Assembly: GCF_030865425.1 (NCBI RefSeq) | Contig: NZ_JAVFCB010000015.1 | Location: forward strand, 1-46,961 | Length of the DNA: 46,961 nt | Origin: Microbacterium capsulatum | GTDB lineage: Bacteria; Actinomycetota; Actinomycetes; Actinomycetales; Microbacteriaceae | Direction of reading: 5' to 3' | Part shown: positions 1-7,863 of the stretch, in pieces | Layout of the letters: each line of letters opens with the position of its first letter | How positions within the stretch are numbered: position 1 is the first letter of the stretch | Made by a program: the position numbers and the translations under genes | The notes under the pieces: generated by a model | The model's input: the letters and a program-made list of their open reading frames with translations, nothing else | Databases searched by the model: none | What the model was told of the DNA's origin: nothing

Positions 1-44
1 TCAGGACATCGGTGACAGTTGGTGTCTCAGGACATCGGTGACAG
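1..44. repeat. IS terminal repeat, outer end (two 18-bp copies)
   Basis: TCAGGACATCGGTGACAG occurs at 1-18 and again at 27-44 in direct orientation, 26 bp apart. The inverse of the same motif closes the other end of the element. Probable transposase binding sites. Confidence 0.85.
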
Positions 45-1256
45 TGGGCGTCTTCTGGGGGCCGATCCTCGGGGTCTGCCGTTGCCGACGTAGCGGGTGC
101 CGGGTTGTGGCCAGGGGTGTTCGATGATGAGGGTGCCGCGCTCGTCGAAGATCATGATCAGGGCGGGGTTCCAGATCGCGTGGACTTGAGTGCCGGCGAA
201 CTCGTTCCCGAGTTGGAATGTGGTGCCGCGGATGCTGATGTCGCCGTGCGTGCGGACGATCCGGACGGCATCTCCAGTCGCCCCGGGATGGGTGGCAGCG
301 TCAGGGTCTGGCTCTGGCGCGGGAGCTTTCGGTGTCGCGTCCCAGGCCTGTTGCGGGGTGCTCCGACCGGGAAGCGCCTGGTGCGGGCGCTCGGTGTTGT
401 AGATCACGTCGAACCGGTCCACGAGATGTTGGAGTTCCTCGATCGTCCCGGCGAGGGGCTGCTTGTCCAACCATCGGAACAGGGTCTGGTGGAATCGCTC
501 GTTCTTGCCCTGGGTCATGGGGTGCCCGGGCTTCCCGGTGATCGCGACGACGCCGAGCGTGCTCACGTAGGCGACGAGCTGACTGACGATGCCGCGGCGG
601 TGCGGGTTCAATGCGGCACCGTTATCCGTGAGGAGCCGCTGCGGGACCCCATGCCGGGCGATCCCCTTCTCCATCACCGTGACCGCGCCCTTGCTCGTCT
701 CCGCCCTCGCGACATGCGACGCGACCGCGAGACGAGCATGATCATCGGTGAGCTGGAAGATCACGCAGGTCCGTCCGCCCGCGAGGACGTACTCGGTCGC
801 ATCGAGTTGCCAGCACGCGTTCGGAGCGGGATACACGAACCGTCGGAACGCGGACCGCGGCTTCTTCTTTGGCTCCACCCGGGCGACGCCCGCTTCGCGG
901 AAGATCCGTGCGAGTGAGGCGATCGACGGGGTCGTGAATCCCATCGATGTCATCTTGTCGTGCACGCTGATCGGCCCGTAGTCGAGCCCGGATCGCTCCA
1001 GCGCTGCCCGCACGTCCAGCGCGCTCCGCTTCACCTCCTCGCCGATCTTCGCCGGCGACGCGGACGGACGACGAGACTGCGGCTCCAGCACCGCCGCCGG
1101 GCCCTTCTCCCGCGCACGAGCGAGCAGCACATAGAACGTCTTCCGCGAGATCTCGTGCTCTCGACAAAACGACGTCACCGCCCCACGCGGAGCATCCGCA
1201 GGCCAACGAGAGATCGCGAGACGGACACGCGCATCAACAGGTTCATTCTTCGACAC
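27..1256 (-). CDS. IS481-family DDE transposase
   Basis: A 409-residue transposase that cuts and joins the ends of its element. An N-terminal helix-turn-helix region (about residues 8-60) is followed by a linker and an integrase-type catalytic core. The DDE residues are visible in LDATEY (about residue 153), TDNGAAL (about 212) and KNERFHQ (about 254). The tail after about residue 310 is proline-rich and ends in a small beta domain. The stop codon lies inside the second copy of the left terminal repeat. Identical in sequence to the right-hand copy, so either copy could act on both. Single intact frame, no frameshift signal. Confidence 0.93.
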   Translation of the reverse strand: MSKNEPVDARVRLAISRWPADAPRGAVTSFCREHEISRKTFYVLLARAREKGPAAVLEPQSRRPSASPAKIGEEVKRSALDVRAALERSGLDYGPISVHDKMTSMGFTTPSIASLARIFREAGVARVEPKKKPRSAFRRFVYPAPNACWQLDATEYVLAGGRTCVIFQLTDDHARLAVASHVARAETSKGAVTVMEKGIARHGVPQRLLTDNGAALNPHRRGIVSQLVAYVSTLGVVAITGKPGHPMTQGKNERFHQTLFRWLDKQPLAGTIEELQHLVDRFDVIYNTERPHQALPGRSTPQQAWDATPKAPAPEPDPDAATHPGATGDAVRIVRTHGDISIRGTTFQLGNEFAGTQVHAIWNPALIMIFDERGTLIIEHPWPQPGTRYVGNGRPRGSAPRRRPLSPMS

Positions 1257-1300
1257 CGCTCAATCTGAGCCGAGAAGTGTCACCACCAAGACCCCCAGAA

Positions 1301-1343
1301 CTGTCACCGATGTCCTGATACAGAACCGTCACCGATGTCCTGA
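1301..1343. repeat. IS terminal repeat, inner end (two 18-bp copies)
   Basis: CTGTCACCGATGTCCTGA at 1301-1318 and a one-base variant (CCGTCACC...) at 1326-1343, 25 bp apart. These are inverted relative to the copies at 1-44. Similarity to the other copy continues through GACATAACA to 1352. Confidence 0.85.
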
Positions 1344-1487
1344 GACATAACAGCACCGCTTTCCGGCGCGCGGTCGGGGAAGGACAGCGCGAGCGATTCC
1401 GGGTCCGTGAAACGGCAGCGCCGACAGGAATAGACAGCGCGAGCGAACCCGGATCCGAGAAGAGAGGGTCGGGAGGGAAGCGCGACC

Positions 1488-2636
1488 TCAGCCGCGCGCC
1501 CAGAGCTCCGCGACCGGGCCGGCGTGCCGGTCCAGGATCTCCGGGATCGGCACCGCGCCGAGCCCGGGCGAGGTCGGCACGGCGACGGTGCCGGCGTCGA
1601 GCACGATCGGCTCGGTGATGTCCTCGGCGTAGAACCGGCCGGACGCGGAGACGTCGCCGGGCAGGGTGAAGCCGTCGAGCGCGGCGAGGCCGGCGTTCGC
1701 GGCGCGGCCGAGCCCCGTCTCGAGCATTCCGCCGCACCACACGGCGACGCCGTGCGCCCGAGCGAGGTCGTGGATCCGCCGCGCCTCAAGGTACCCGCCG
1801 ACCCGGCCCGGCTTGATGTTGAGCACCGAGGCGGCGCCGAGTGCGATCGCGTCGGCGGCGTCCTTGGCGGACTCGATCGACTCGTCCAGGCACATCGGAG
1901 TCTGCATGAGCGTCGCGAGCGTCGCGTGCTGCAGCAGGTCGTCCTCGGCGAGCGGCTGCTCGATGAGCAGCAGGCCGAACTCGTCGAGCCGGCGCAACTG
2001 ACGCGAGTCGACGAGCGTGTAGGCGGCGTTCGCGTCGACCTGCAGCGGCACGTCGTCGCCGAACGCGCGTCGCATGGCCGCGACCGGCTCGACATCCCAG
2101 CCAGGCCGGATCTTCAGCTTGATCCGCACGTACCCCTCGTCCAGGTACCCGCCGACGACGCGGAGCAGATCCTCGATCGAGTCCTGGATCCCGACCGAGA
2201 CGCCCGAGGGGATCGCGGTCCGGGTGGCGCCCAGGTACTCGGCGAAGGAGACCCCGTGCGCGCGCAGCTGCGCGTCGAGCACCGCCATCTCGACGGCGGC
2301 CTTGGCCATCCGGTGCCCGACGAAGTGCTCGAGGCGCGCGGCGACGGTCTCGGCGGTGATCTCGGTCCCCGATTCCTGCACGGCGCGCAGCGCCGGGATC
2401 AGGTACCGCTCGGTCACGGCCCGGGCGCCGGCGAGGTACTCCGACGAGTAGACCGGGTCGGCCAGGGCGACGCACTCGCCCCAGCCCACGGTCGGCACGG
2501 CGCCCGCGGCGGTCTGCACGGTGCCGGCGATGCGGAGCAGATAGGTCTGCTTGCGGGTCTGCGTGCCGAACGAGGTGGTGAACGGGGCGACGAGCGGCAG
2601 GGAGAGCTCGCGCAGCTGGACCGACTCGATGATCAT
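1488..2636 (-). CDS. menC: N-acyl(succinyl)amino-acid racemase / o-succinylbenzoate synthase (MenC family)
   Basis: Enolase-superfamily enzyme of 382 residues. All catalytic positions are present: the KxK pair K173/K175 (RIKLKIRPG), metal ligands D201 (VDANAAY), E226 (IEQPL) and D251 (LDES), and the opposite-face lysine K275 (NIKPGRVGG). This spacing matches the Amycolatopsis N-acylamino-acid racemase residue for residue with a +12 offset. Family members either make o-succinylbenzoate for menaquinone or racemise N-succinylamino acids, and many do both. No other men gene lies nearby. The upstream partners are an acyltransferase and a deacylase, which favours the racemase role. The ATG overlaps the stop of the upstream gene (ATGA), implying translational coupling. 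The symbol is the family name; function is inferred from context. Confidence 0.85.
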   Translation of the reverse strand: MIIESVQLRELSLPLVAPFTTSFGTQTRKQTYLLRIAGTVQTAAGAVPTVGWGECVALADPVYSSEYLAGARAVTERYLIPALRAVQESGTEITAETVAARLEHFVGHRMAKAAVEMAVLDAQLRAHGVSFAEYLGATRTAIPSGVSVGIQDSIEDLLRVVGGYLDEGYVRIKLKIRPGWDVEPVAAMRRAFGDDVPLQVDANAAYTLVDSRQLRRLDEFGLLLIEQPLAEDDLLQHATLATLMQTPMCLDESIESAKDAADAIALGAASVLNIKPGRVGGYLEARRIHDLARAHGVAVWCGGMLETGLGRAANAGLAALDGFTLPGDVSASGRFYAEDITEPIVLDAGTVAVPTSPGLGAVPIPEILDRHAGPVAELWARG

Positions 2637-3442
2637 GCGGACCTCCGGGAGAAGACGTAGCGGTCGGCGGCGTCGAAGCCGACCGGGATCCAGTCGGCGG
2701 ATCCGACGACGACGGAGAGGGCGTCGCGCAGGGCGAGACGCCAGGAGCGGGCGAGGGCGGGCGCATCGAGGCGCATCCGCTCGATGTCGGACGGGATCCG
2801 CGCGGACACCCGATCGGCGAGCAGCGCCGAGGTGTCGACGACGGGGCGGCCGTCGGCGGTCGCGTCCAGGAGCGGAGCGGCGTCGTCGGCGAGGAAGGGC
2901 GGGCGGCGCTCCGCGTCCGCGACCGCCCACGCGACCGTGAGCCGGTCGCTCTCGTCACCCGCGTTGATCCCGTCGCTCATCACCCCGTAGTAGTTCGCGG
3001 CGAACGCGTACGGCACCGCGCCCAGCGAGCTGAGGTTGAAGTGCGCGTTGCGGGCGATGAGCGGATCGAACGTCCACCGGATCGTGTCGATGCCGCGATC
3101 GCGGCACCACTCGCGCTGGTGCTGTTTGAGCGCGCGCCCGACCCCGGCGGACGCGTACGCGGGCAGCACGCCGGCGATGTGCGAGTGCAGCGTGCGACCG
3201 AGTGGCTCGACGTGGAAGCCGATGCAGCCGCCGACCAGTTCGTCGCCGACGAACGCCCCCGACACGAAGTGTCCGCCGCCGCGCAGCGCGACGAGGGTGG
3301 GCAGGTCGAGCATCGTGCGGCCGGGGCCCGTACCCCAGATCCGATCGAAGACGCGGATGAGGGCGGCGAGATCGGCCTGGTCGTCGAGCATGCGGATCGT
3401 CACCCCGGTCGGGACCGCGGTCGGAGCGCCGGCCGCGCTCAT
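2633..3442 (-). CDS. GNAT-family N-acyltransferase (COG3375-like), probable amino-acid N-succinyltransferase
   Basis: Protein of 269 residues with an N-terminal GNAT fold. The acetyl/acyl-CoA binding region is visible as VLPAYASAGVGRALKQHQRE (about residues 97-116), followed by RWTFDPLIARNAHFNL, a signature of the COG3375 group. Homologues next to NSAR-type racemases acylate the amino group of D-amino acids using succinyl-CoA. The C-terminal third (after about residue 170) is specific to this group. Start and stop both overlap neighbours by four bases (ATGA). The acyl donor cannot be told from sequence. Confidence 0.8.
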   Translation of the reverse strand: MSAAGAPTAVPTGVTIRMLDDQADLAALIRVFDRIWGTGPGRTMLDLPTLVALRGGGHFVSGAFVGDELVGGCIGFHVEPLGRTLHSHIAGVLPAYASAGVGRALKQHQREWCRDRGIDTIRWTFDPLIARNAHFNLSSLGAVPYAFAANYYGVMSDGINAGDESDRLTVAWAVADAERRPPFLADDAAPLLDATADGRPVVDTSALLADRVSARIPSDIERMRLDAPALARSWRLALRDALSVVVGSADWIPVGFDAADRYVFSRRSA

Positions 3443-4605
3443 CGGGGCCCCTCCTCGCCGAGGAGGTCGGCCACGAGCGCCGTCAGCAGCGCGAGGCGAG
3501 GCCCGAGCCCCGCCACGACCGCGTGCTCGTCCTCGGCATGCGCGCCGCCGCCCCACGCACCGAGCCCGTCGAGCGTGGGCACGCCGATCCCGGCGGTGAA
3601 GTTGCCGTCGGATCCGCCGCCGACCGCGATCGGGCGCAGCTCGTCCATCCCGTGCGCCGCCGCGAGGCGCTGAGCGCGGGCGAACAGGCCCGCGCTCGCC
3701 GCGGCCTCGAGCGGGGCGCGGTTCGGGCCGCCCTCGACGAGCAGCTCGGCGCCGGGCAGGTCGATCGCGATCGCCCGGATCGCGGCGTCGCAGCGCAACT
3801 GCGCGGCGACGGTGCTTGCGCGCGCGTCGACGTCGACATGGGCCTCGGCGGGCACGGTGTTCGTCGTGGTGCCGCCGGAGATCACGGTCGGCACGACGCT
3901 GAGCCCGGGCTCGGAGGCGTGCAGCGCGGCGACCGCGAGCACGGCCTGAGCGAGGCCGACGGTCGCATTGATCCCGGCGTCGGGAGCGAGACCGGCGTGC
4001 GAGGCGCGGCCCCGCACCGTGAGCCGGTACATCGCCGTTCCCTTGCGCTCGGTCTTCACCTCGCCGGCGTCGCCGCCCGCCTCCAGCACGAGCGCGGCGG
4101 CCGCGCCGCGGGCCGTCTCCTCGATGAGGGCGCGGGAGGACGGGGATCCGAGCTCCTCGTCGCCGGTGACGAGCAGGGTCGTGCCGTCGAGGTCGACGCC
4201 GTGCTCGCGGAGGATCCGCAGCGCGTGCACGCCCAGCACGAGGCCGGTCTTCATGTCGACGGATCCGGGACCGCGCAGCGCGCCGTCGACGACCCGCGCG
4301 GGCAGCCGGTCGAGCGTGCCGTGCGGCCACACCGTGTCGTGATGCGCGAGGAGCACCACCCGGGTCGGGCCCGATCCGAACCGCAGCCGCACGTGGCTGA
4401 CGCCGTCGATCGTGATCCGCTCGGGCTCGGCGCCCAGGACGTCGGCCAGGTACGCGGCGACCGCGTCCGCGCTCACCGCGACCGCTGCGTGGTCGGCGGA
4501 CGGCGACTCGATCCGCATCAGGGCGATCGCGTCGGCGGTGACGGCGTCGACGCGCTCCTCGGCGAGGCGGACGAGATCAGCGAGACGCGGATCCTGAACC
4601 GTCAT
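3439..4605 (-). CDS. M20-family metallopeptidase/deacylase, probable N-succinylamino-acid desuccinylase
   Basis: Protein of 388 residues of the ArgE/DapE/carboxypeptidase-G2 family. Di-zinc site elements are in order: H88-x-D90 (LLAHHDTVW), D117 (GSVDMKTG), the catalytic and ligand pair E150/E151 (TGDEELGS), E175 (VLEAGGD) and a C-terminal His (GGGAHAEDEHAVV). The dimerisation or lid domain spans roughly residues 188-300. The family hydrolyses N-acyl or peptide bonds of amino acids. The stop overlaps the GNAT start, and the gene begins only 36 nt after the argG stop, so it may be co-transcribed with argG. A GGGGG-rich ribosome site precedes ATG. A role in arginine synthesis (ArgE-like) is the main alternative. 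Confidence 0.85.
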   Translation of the reverse strand: MTVQDPRLADLVRLAEERVDAVTADAIALMRIESPSADHAAVAVSADAVAAYLADVLGAEPERITIDGVSHVRLRFGSGPTRVVLLAHHDTVWPHGTLDRLPARVVDGALRGPGSVDMKTGLVLGVHALRILREHGVDLDGTTLLVTGDEELGSPSSRALIEETARGAAAALVLEAGGDAGEVKTERKGTAMYRLTVRGRASHAGLAPDAGINATVGLAQAVLAVAALHASEPGLSVVPTVISGGTTTNTVPAEAHVDVDARASTVAAQLRCDAAIRAIAIDLPGAELLVEGGPNRAPLEAAASAGLFARAQRLAAAHGMDELRPIAVGGGSDGNFTAGIGVPTLDGLGAWGGGAHAEDEHAVVAGLGPRLALLTALVADLLGEEGPR

Positions 4606-4641
4606 GCCGACCCCCGCCTCTCGTTCGGATGCGCTCCGCGC

Positions 4642-6090
4642 TCAGTCGGTCCCGGCGTCGAAGGCGGCGCCCTCGCTCGCGGCGTCGACCGCGTCGGCCA
4701 GTGCCTCCTCGGTCTCGGCGAGGGTGGTGCCCTCGACCGCGCCCGAGATCTCGTTCGCCTCGCCCGCGGTCACGCGGCCGACGAGCTCGCCGGTGGCGCC
4801 GCCGACGAGGCCGAGGCCCGCGTACTGCTCCAGGCGGGCGCGCGAGTCGGCGATGTCGAGGTTGCGCATCGTGAGCTGGCCGATCCGGTCGACCGGGCCG
4901 AACGCGGCGTCGCCGACTCGCTCCATGGAGAGCTTCTCCGGGCTGTAGGACAGGTTCGGGGAGACGGTGTCGAGGATCGTCCAGTCGTCGCCGCGGCGCA
5001 GGCGGATCGTGACGGTGCCGGAGATCGTGGATCCGACCCAGCGCTGGATCGACTCGCGCAGCATGAGCGACTGCGGCTCGAGCCAGCGCCCCTCGTACAT
5101 GAGGCGGCCCAGGCGCCGGCCCTGCTCGTGGTAGGTCGCGAGGGTGTCCTCGTTGAGGATGCCGTTGACGAGGCGCTCGTAGGCGATGAACAGCAGCGCC
5201 ATGCCCGGGGCCTCGTAGATGCCGCGCGACTTCGCCTCGATGATGCGGTTCTCGATCTGGTCGCTCATGCCGAGGCCGTGCCGGCCGCCGATGCGGTTCG
5301 CCTCGAACACGAGCTCGACCGGGTCCGCGAACGCGACGCCGTTGAGCGCGACGGGGCGGCCGGCCTCGAACGTGACGGTGACGTCCTCGGCGTCGATCGC
5401 GACGGACGGATCCCAGTACTTCACGCCCATGATCGGGTCGACGGTCTCGAGCGAGACGTTCAGGTGCTCGAGGGTCTTCGCCTCGTGCGTCGCGCCCCAG
5501 ATGTTGGCGTCGGTCGAGTACGCCTTCTCGGCGGAGTCGCGGTAGGGGAAGCCGTGCGCGACGAGCCACTCGCTCATCTCCTGGCGCCCGCCGAGCTCGG
5601 TGACGAAGTCGGCGTCGAGCCACGGCTTGTAGATGCGCAGGCGCGGGTTGGCGAGCAGGCCGTAGCGGTAGAACCGCTCGATGTCGTTGCCCTTGTAGGT
5701 GGATCCGTCGCCCCAGATGTCGACGCCGTCCTCCTTCATGGCGCGCACGAGCAGCGTGCCCGTGACGGCGCGGCCGATCGGGGTCGTGTTGAAGTAGGTC
5801 TTGCCGCCGGAGCGGATGTGGAATGCGCCGCAGGCGAGGGCGACGAAGCCCTCCTCGACGAGCGCGGTCTTGCAGTCGATGAGGCGCGAGTCCTCGGCGC
5901 CGTACTCGAGCGCGCGGCCGGGGATCGACGCGATGTCGTCCTCGTCGGGCTGCCCGAGGTCGCCGGTGTAGGTGTACGGCACGGCGCCCTTGTCGCGCAT
6001 CCACGCGACGGCCACGGAGGTGTCGAGCCCTCCCGAGAAAGCGATGCCGACGCGCTCGCCGACGGGCAGGGACTGGAGGACCTTGGACAT
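4642..6090 (-). CDS. argG: Argininosuccinate synthase
   Basis: 482 residues; condenses citrulline and aspartate with ATP in arginine synthesis. The PP-loop AFSGGLDTS lies at residues 17-25. The body (YTYTGDLGQPDEDD, TYFNTTPIGRAVTGT, STYKGNDIERFYRYG) is of the longer E. coli-type argG subfamily rather than the about 400-residue type. An acidic, alanine-rich tail follows about residue 430. A start 15 codons upstream is open, but ATG at 6090 begins the conserved MSKVLQSLPVGERVG segment. It sits 7 nt after a TACACT box, suggesting a leaderless transcript. No other arg genes are in the window. Confidence 0.97.
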   Translation of the reverse strand: MSKVLQSLPVGERVGIAFSGGLDTSVAVAWMRDKGAVPYTYTGDLGQPDEDDIASIPGRALEYGAEDSRLIDCKTALVEEGFVALACGAFHIRSGGKTYFNTTPIGRAVTGTLLVRAMKEDGVDIWGDGSTYKGNDIERFYRYGLLANPRLRIYKPWLDADFVTELGGRQEMSEWLVAHGFPYRDSAEKAYSTDANIWGATHEAKTLEHLNVSLETVDPIMGVKYWDPSVAIDAEDVTVTFEAGRPVALNGVAFADPVELVFEANRIGGRHGLGMSDQIENRIIEAKSRGIYEAPGMALLFIAYERLVNGILNEDTLATYHEQGRRLGRLMYEGRWLEPQSLMLRESIQRWVGSTISGTVTIRLRRGDDWTILDTVSPNLSYSPEKLSMERVGDAAFGPVDRIGQLTMRNLDIADSRARLEQYAGLGLVGGATGELVGRVTAGEANEISGAVEGTTLAETEEALADAVDAASEGAAFDAGTD

Positions 6091-6097
6091 GGGATCC

Positions 6098-6103
6098 AGT
6101 GTA
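6098..6103 (-). promoter_or_regulatory. -10 box of argG (leaderless type)
   Basis: TACACT read on the minus strand, followed by 7 nt and the argG ATG. Transcription would begin at or next to the A of the start codon. No convincing -35 is visible. Confidence 0.5.
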
Positions 6104-6263
6104 TCGGCGGCGTTTCGCGGGTTTCGACGGGTCATCGGTGCGGGCCGGTGGCGGCGCCCGGGTCATGTGGCGGGCGGGGATACGTGTGGCGGGAGATCGG
6201 GGTCGGGATCCACCGCCAGCCGTCCTAGCTCCCGCCGGATGTCCGGCCCGGGCGCCTCGCGGC

Positions 6264-6701
6264 TCAGACGAGGCGGACGTCGACGCCGAGGGCCGCGTAG
6301 GTCGGCATGGCACGCCGGTCGCAGGACAGCAGGGGGATCCCGGCGGCGCGCGCGGCGAGCCCGACCAGGCCGTCGTAGACGGCTCCGCCGGCGATGCCCG
6401 CTTCGCTGAGCATCGTCACGGCGTCGAGCGCGATGTCCGGTGGGAGCGCGACGGATGCGGGGAAGGCGCGCGCGATCAGCTGCCGGGCGAGGCCGCGATC
6501 GACGCGGGCCTCGCCCGGCAGGCGCGTCATGACGGAGTAGGTTTCGAAAAGCGCATGTCCCGCGAGGCCCCGGGTCAGACCGTGGGTGATGGCGAGGACC
6601 TCTTCGTGAGCGGGGTTCGTGTCGTGCAGGAGCGCGAGAGATGCGCTGGTGTCCAGGAGCAGGTCAGCGCTGATCGGCAAGACGCAACTCCCTGATGTCA
6701 T
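6264..6701 (-). CDS. PIN-domain toxin ribonuclease (VapC-like)
   Basis: 145 residues. The four acidic residues of a PIN nuclease are present: D17 (LLLDTSAS), E53 (ALFETYSV), D110 (AVYDGLVG) and D128 (LSCDRRA). The family cleaves RNA and is held in check by the protein made from the gene just upstream. The reading frame opens with ATG at 6701, 38 nt inside the antitoxin gene; a TTG at 6680 that gives a shorter N-terminus cannot be excluded. The catalytic set is complete, so the toxin should be active. Partner and overlap support a type II toxin-antitoxin pair. Confidence 0.9.
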   Translation of the reverse strand: MTSGSCVLPISADLLLDTSASLALLHDTNPAHEEVLAITHGLTRGLAGHALFETYSVMTRLPGEARVDRGLARQLIARAFPASVALPPDIALDAVTMLSEAGIAGGAVYDGLVGLAARAAGIPLLSCDRRAMPTYAALGVDVRLV

Positions 6702-6894
6702 CGGCGGTGAGCGTGGGACCGCCGGTGATCACCAGGATCCCGTCCTTCTCGACGACGTTGGCGTGCGTCTCGATCTCGATCCGGATCCCGTCGCCGTCGA
6801 TGATCAGATCCACGGGACCCGGAACCATGCCCAGGCGCTCGCGGATGACCGCGGGGATCACGATCCGCCCTGCCTTGTCCATGGTCGCCTTCAT
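6664..6894 (-). CDS. AbrB/MazE-fold antitoxin (VapB-like)
   Basis: 76 residues. The swapped-hairpin AbrB fold is visible at the N-terminus (KATMDKAGRIVIPAVIRERLG, residues 2-22), followed by an acidic C-terminal tail that would wrap the PIN toxin. ATG at 6894 is chosen because an extended -10 (TGG-TATTCT) ends 6 nt before it. An in-frame ATG at 6921 would lie upstream of that promoter and inside the operator dyad. Antitoxins of this kind normally bind their own promoter, and the dyad over this one fits. Confidence 0.88.
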   Translation of the reverse strand: MKATMDKAGRIVIPAVIRERLGMVPGPVDLIIDGDGIRIEIETHANVVEKDGILVITGGPTLTADDIRELRLADQR

Positions 6895-6921
6895 GCCATC
6901 AGAATACCATTCCGATGGCAT
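6893..6921 (-). promoter_or_regulatory. vapBC promoter with dyad operator
   Basis: On the plus strand ATGCCATC-A-GAAT-ACC-ATTC-C-GATGGCAT: 12 of 13 paired positions are complementary around a 3-nt centre. On the minus strand the centre contains an extended -10 (TGG TATTCT, hexamer 6901-6906) ending 6 nt from the antitoxin ATG. The dyad therefore covers both the promoter and the start codon, ideal for autorepression. No -35 seen. Confidence 0.7.
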
Positions 6922-6939
6922 GCGGCCCCAGGTCGATGG

Positions 6940-7674
6940 CTACGACCCGCGCTTGCGCGAGGCCCAGACCACGCCGGTGCCGGCCACGATGATCACGACG
7001 GCGATGCCGGCGATGTATGCGGCGACGCCCGCGTAGCCGCCGACGTTCGCCGGGTCGAGGAACGGGTACGGGTACCAGCTGTGCGCGCCGGTGCGCGGGT
7101 TGATCACGAGGTTCGCGCGCACGAGCGTGTAGACCGCCCACAGGATCGGGAACGCCGCGATGACGCCGACGATGCCCCAGCCGAGGCATCGCCGGCGCGG
7201 GGCGAACAGCACGTCGGCGAGCATGAGCAGCGGGGCGACGACGTGCATCATCTCGTTCGCCCACGCCACGGTCGTGCCCTGCGGCAGCTCGATGTTGCGC
7301 AGCAGGGTGTTGTAGACGACGCCGGTGACGATCATGTACGTGGCCGTGCAGGCGAGCGGGATCGCGAGCCAGCGCGGCTCCGGGCCGGCGCCGCGCGAGC
7401 GCAGGCCCCAGATCGCGGCGAGGATCAGCACGATCGCGGTGCCGAGATTCGACTCGATCGTGAAGAAGCTGAGGAAGTTCGCGATCACGGTCGGCACGTG
7501 CGACCCGTACGGCGTGGTCGCCTGCAGCGCGTTGCCGACCGTCACGACGAGCTGATTCGCGATCGCGGCGAGGATCGCGAGCGCTCCGACCAGGCGCACG
7601 ATCGACCAGACCGTCGGGTAGACCAGGGCGCGGGACGTCGGCGGCGCGACGGAGGCCGGGGCGGGCATCTGCAT
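6940..7674 (-). CDS. Pr6Pr-family six-helix membrane protein
   Basis: 244 residues with about six transmembrane segments (near residues 22-45, 63-88, 104-124, 143-160, 170-190 and 215-238). The family hallmark FFTIESN is at about residues 70-76 (FLSFFTIESN), and HSWYPYPFLDP precedes the last helix. This is a predicted integral membrane protein family of unknown function. ATG lies exactly 6 nt after TAGGTT, indicating a leaderless mRNA. Its 3' end lies about 20 bp from the toxin-antitoxin operator; no functional link is implied. Confidence 0.85.
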   Translation of the reverse strand: MQMPAPASVAPPTSRALVYPTVWSIVRLVGALAILAAIANQLVVTVGNALQATTPYGSHVPTVIANFLSFFTIESNLGTAIVLILAAIWGLRSRGAGPEPRWLAIPLACTATYMIVTGVVYNTLLRNIELPQGTTVAWANEMMHVVAPLLMLADVLFAPRRRCLGWGIVGVIAAFPILWAVYTLVRANLVINPRTGAHSWYPYPFLDPANVGGYAGVAAYIAGIAVVIIVAGTGVVWASRKRGS

Positions 7675-7680
7675 GTCTTG

Positions 7681-7686
7681 AACCTA
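7681..7686 (-). promoter_or_regulatory. -10 box of the Pr6Pr gene (leaderless type)
   Basis: TAGGTT on the minus strand, 6 nt (CAAGAC) before ATG at 7674. No clear -35. Confidence 0.55.
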
Positions 7687-7863
7687 GCGCCCGGACGCGC
7701 GGATCGCGGGATCGCGGAAGTCCGATACATCGGCTCCAGAAATCGCCGGCGCGATAGATTTGCGTTTCTCTGGCTCCCCTCAGCAATCATGGGCGCTGTG
7801 GGCTCCACCGGCACCGAGCCGGCCTCCTAGCGCGAGGAACCACGGCCGACGAAGGATGGATTG

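Larger units (their letters stand above)
1..1352 (-). mobile_element. IS481-like insertion sequence, left copy
   Basis: A complete insertion sequence with one transposase gene. It is the reverse complement of the element at 45610-46961: every position p pairs with 46962-p as far as I compared. On the inner side identity stops at 1352, where the two flanks diverge. The outer side is cut by the window edge, so the outermost few bases and any target-site duplication are not visible. Each end carries two copies of an 18-bp repeat (TCAGGACATCGGTGACAG), giving doubled ends. The family call rests on the single-frame DDE transposase; an IS3-type two-frame arrangement is absent. Confidence 0.9.

Noticed and set aside
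1488..2636. Assignment purely to menaquinone synthesis
   Set aside because: No other men genes nearby and the overlapping acyltransferase and deacylase fit a racemase better; kept only as an alternative.
4606..4641. Terminator between argG and the M20 gene
   Set aside because: The 36-nt gap shows no convincing hairpin, so read-through is more likely.
3523..6228. A 900-codon open frame on the plus strand opposite argG and the M20 gene
   Set aside because: It is the antisense shadow of clearly identified genes in GC-rich DNA; its composition is low-complexity Arg/Ala/Gly/Asp with no family pattern.
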